7,510 nt of DNA from Deltaproteobacteria bacterium UBA6967 (lineage in GTDB: Bacteria; SAR324; NAC60-12): NCBI GenBank assembly GCA_002450295.1, contig DJYX01000125.1, positions 1 to 7,510 of the forward strand, given 5' to 3'. Made by a program: the position numbers and the translations under genes. Positions 6,357 through 7,510 of this stretch are shown in pieces (the stretch's first letter is position 1; every line of letters starts with the position of its first letter). The notes beneath the pieces were generated by a model. That model saw nothing but the letters and a program-made list of their open reading frames with translations, was not told the origin of the DNA and ran no database searches.

Positions 6357-7496
6357 TTACGCCAATGGTCCAACGTAGCTTTGGGTAGGAATTGGAAAAG
6401 GCTCTGATCCGTAGGTTGCTTCCACGATCGGTGCTGTATCAAATAACCCTTCCGTTGACGCAGTGAGTTGAGGGAGGTCAGGGTTTTCCTCGTTGTTATG
6501 AATGTAGGTGATGATTGCTGCGTCCATAACAAACCGATTTCCTAGGCTCGGCCCATGGCCTTCTTCGGAAAAACCAGGTCCAGATGAAATCCGTTGTTCT
6601 TTATAGTTTGCGACAGAAATGTCATCAAGAGCATAGATTTCTTCCATCGTGAAAAGTTCACTGATGCTTTGCACCCATGAGCCTTTTTGTACGGCTAAAT
6701 AGTCATCCTTCCCGATGCCAATTATGTCGCGGGCCGAGAGTTGAAAGTTGGGATCTCCCTGGAACTTGACTCTCACCTCGTCCGTTAGAACGGGTGCGAT
6801 CACGTCAAGGTTGTCTGGATCTGGGGGTGCCGCGGTTGCAAATGTCCCGAAGAATGTAAATGTGCCGTTAATGGTCTGATCTGTGGTTACAGAACTATCG
6901 CGATACCCCTGCATCGCCTCGTCCATATCTGGATTGGCGATCAAAGGCTCCATGCCTGACATGGCTTGTGACATCACATAGGAGTCGAAGCGCATTTCAA
7001 AGTCGTTGACTTTGTCGTCATCGCCGACTGTGAAAAAGCTCGCGACATCAAGGCGGAAATTGTTGTTGGTATTTTTGGCCGTTGCGTAATGGTCAGAGAG
7101 TATGACCACCCTGTCCGTCATGGGTTCTGTTGCCCACGTCACCGGATCTGTGATGGTCAATGATGTGCCGAATTCCCCGCCGATGACGAAATCAACTTCG
7201 ACTGAGTCGGTGGTGATTTCTTTGCGGAGTGCCTTGAACCGCTTCATCGCGTTGGAGCGTCCATTAGGAATGCCGTCGCTGTAGAGAGGATCTCCCGTGC
7301 CGTCGTTTTTGACGGGTTGATTGGATGCTCCGTAAGCGTTGGAGACAATTCCTGGTGTGCCAGAGACTTTCAAGTTGAAATCTTTAGACATCAAAGATCT
7401 CAAAGCTTTTTTGCTTTCCTTCCTTTCTCCTTTTTCGCTTTGCAGGTAAGCGACAAAAGCGTCATAAAAATTTGACGCAACATCGTTTGCTGCCAT
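6357..7496 (-). CDS. Protein with two NTF2/SnoaL-like domains (longer paralog)
   Basis: A 379-residue, probably cytosolic protein, paralogous to the product of the next gene downstream. Shared landmarks in the same order are SGxxGxxS (45-52), GRSxxxKxFKxLR (79-91), FRLD (147-150), FDSY (170-173), NPDMDEAM (188-195), FGTF (216-219), VKFQGDP (243-249) and TEGLFDT (348-354). From FRLD to FGTF the spacing is identical in both proteins (69 residues), with no gap. It differs by about 19 extra residues at 53-78, a Lys/Glu-rich insertion at 21-31, a longer linker within domain 2 (305-319) and a longer tail. Domain 1 spans about 3-180 and domain 2 about 240-362. The fold suggests a small-molecule enzyme or binding protein, but no specific function is indicated. 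The start is supported by the paralog's N-terminus and by the GAGG just upstream. It may be co-transcribed with the shorter paralog. Confidence 0.8.
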   Translation of the reverse strand: MAANDVASNFYDAFVAYLQSEKGERKESKKALRSLMSKDFNLKVSGTPGIVSNAYGASNQPVKNDGTGDPLYSDGIPNGRSNAMKRFKALRKEITTDSVEVDFVIGGEFGTSLTITDPVTWATEPMTDRVVILSDHYATAKNTNNNFRLDVASFFTVGDDDKVNDFEMRFDSYVMSQAMSGMEPLIANPDMDEAMQGYRDSSVTTDQTINGTFTFFGTFATAAPPDPDNLDVIAPVLTDEVRVKFQGDPNFQLSARDIIGIGKDDYLAVQKGSWVQSISELFTMEEIYALDDISVANYKEQRISSGPGFSEEGHGPSLGNRFVMDAAIITYIHNNEENPDLPQLTASTEGLFDTAPIVEATYGSEPFPIPTQSYVGPLA

Positions 7497-7502
7497 TTCC
7501 TC
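7497..7502 (-). promoter_or_regulatory. Ribosome-binding site of the longer NTF2-like gene
   Basis: On the - strand GAGGAA directly abuts the ATG at 7496, leaving the GAGG core only two bases from the start codon, tighter than the usual five to nine. It still supports this start, since the next in-frame Met is at residue 36, well inside domain 1. The window ends eight bases further on, so the promoter is not visible. Confidence 0.5.
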
Positions 7503-7510
7503 GGTTAATT

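Noticed and set aside
1..7510. CRISPR array, tRNA, transposase, phage or defence genes
   Set aside because: No regularly spaced repeats, cloverleaf-like segments, terminal inverted repeats with a transposase, or nuclease or toxin motifs were seen on either strand.

Overview
The window looks like an accessory stretch of a marine picocyanobacterial chromosome (Synechococcus-like). The main clue is the 61% GC 3' end of a bacterial-type glutathione synthetase gene at the left edge, whose C-terminus reads like cyanobacterial GshB. The secreted proteins have Gram-negative signal peptides and end in Phe, as outer-membrane beta-barrels do. The assignment rests on recognition of protein style only; no rRNA or other marker is present.

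Layout, left to right. (1) 1-216, + strand: last 71 codons of gshB. (2) 317-1837, + strand: a complete FAD-dependent GMC-family oxidoreductase of unknown substrate. (3) 1845-1878: a strong inverted repeat that probably terminates transcription from both sides, because everything to its right is on the - strand. (4) 1906-2946 and 2953-3840, - strand: two adjacent genes, 6 bp apart, for exported proteins that look like outer-membrane beta-barrels; the upstream one carries a short coiled coil after its signal peptide. (5) 3935-5110, - strand: an aldo/keto reductase with an intact Asp-Tyr-Lys-His tetrad and a C-terminal extension. (6) 5183-5210: a rho-independent terminator for the genes to its right. 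(7) 5260-6249 and 6357-7496, - strand: two paralogous proteins, each apparently made of two NTF2/SnoaL-like domains, separated by an AT-rich 107-bp spacer with a palindrome.

How the genes may work together. The cell-interior part is two redox enzymes (a flavin alcohol oxidoreductase and an NADPH-type aldo/keto reductase) plus two proteins of a fold that often forms small-molecule enzymes (cyclases, isomerases, hydrolases). This could be a small alcohol/aldehyde/ketone-modifying module, but nothing in the sequence names a substrate and the genes are in at least three or four transcription units. The two envelope proteins may be unrelated to it. The most notable content is the pair of double-domain NTF2-like paralogs, which share a conserved linker signature and do not match any specifically named family that I recognise.

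Base composition falls from about 61% GC in gshB to roughly 50% in the oxidoreductase genes and about 35-40% in sampled lines of the outer-membrane genes (hand counts). This fits an accessory island joined to a core gene. No tRNA, rRNA, CRISPR array, insertion sequence or integrase was seen.
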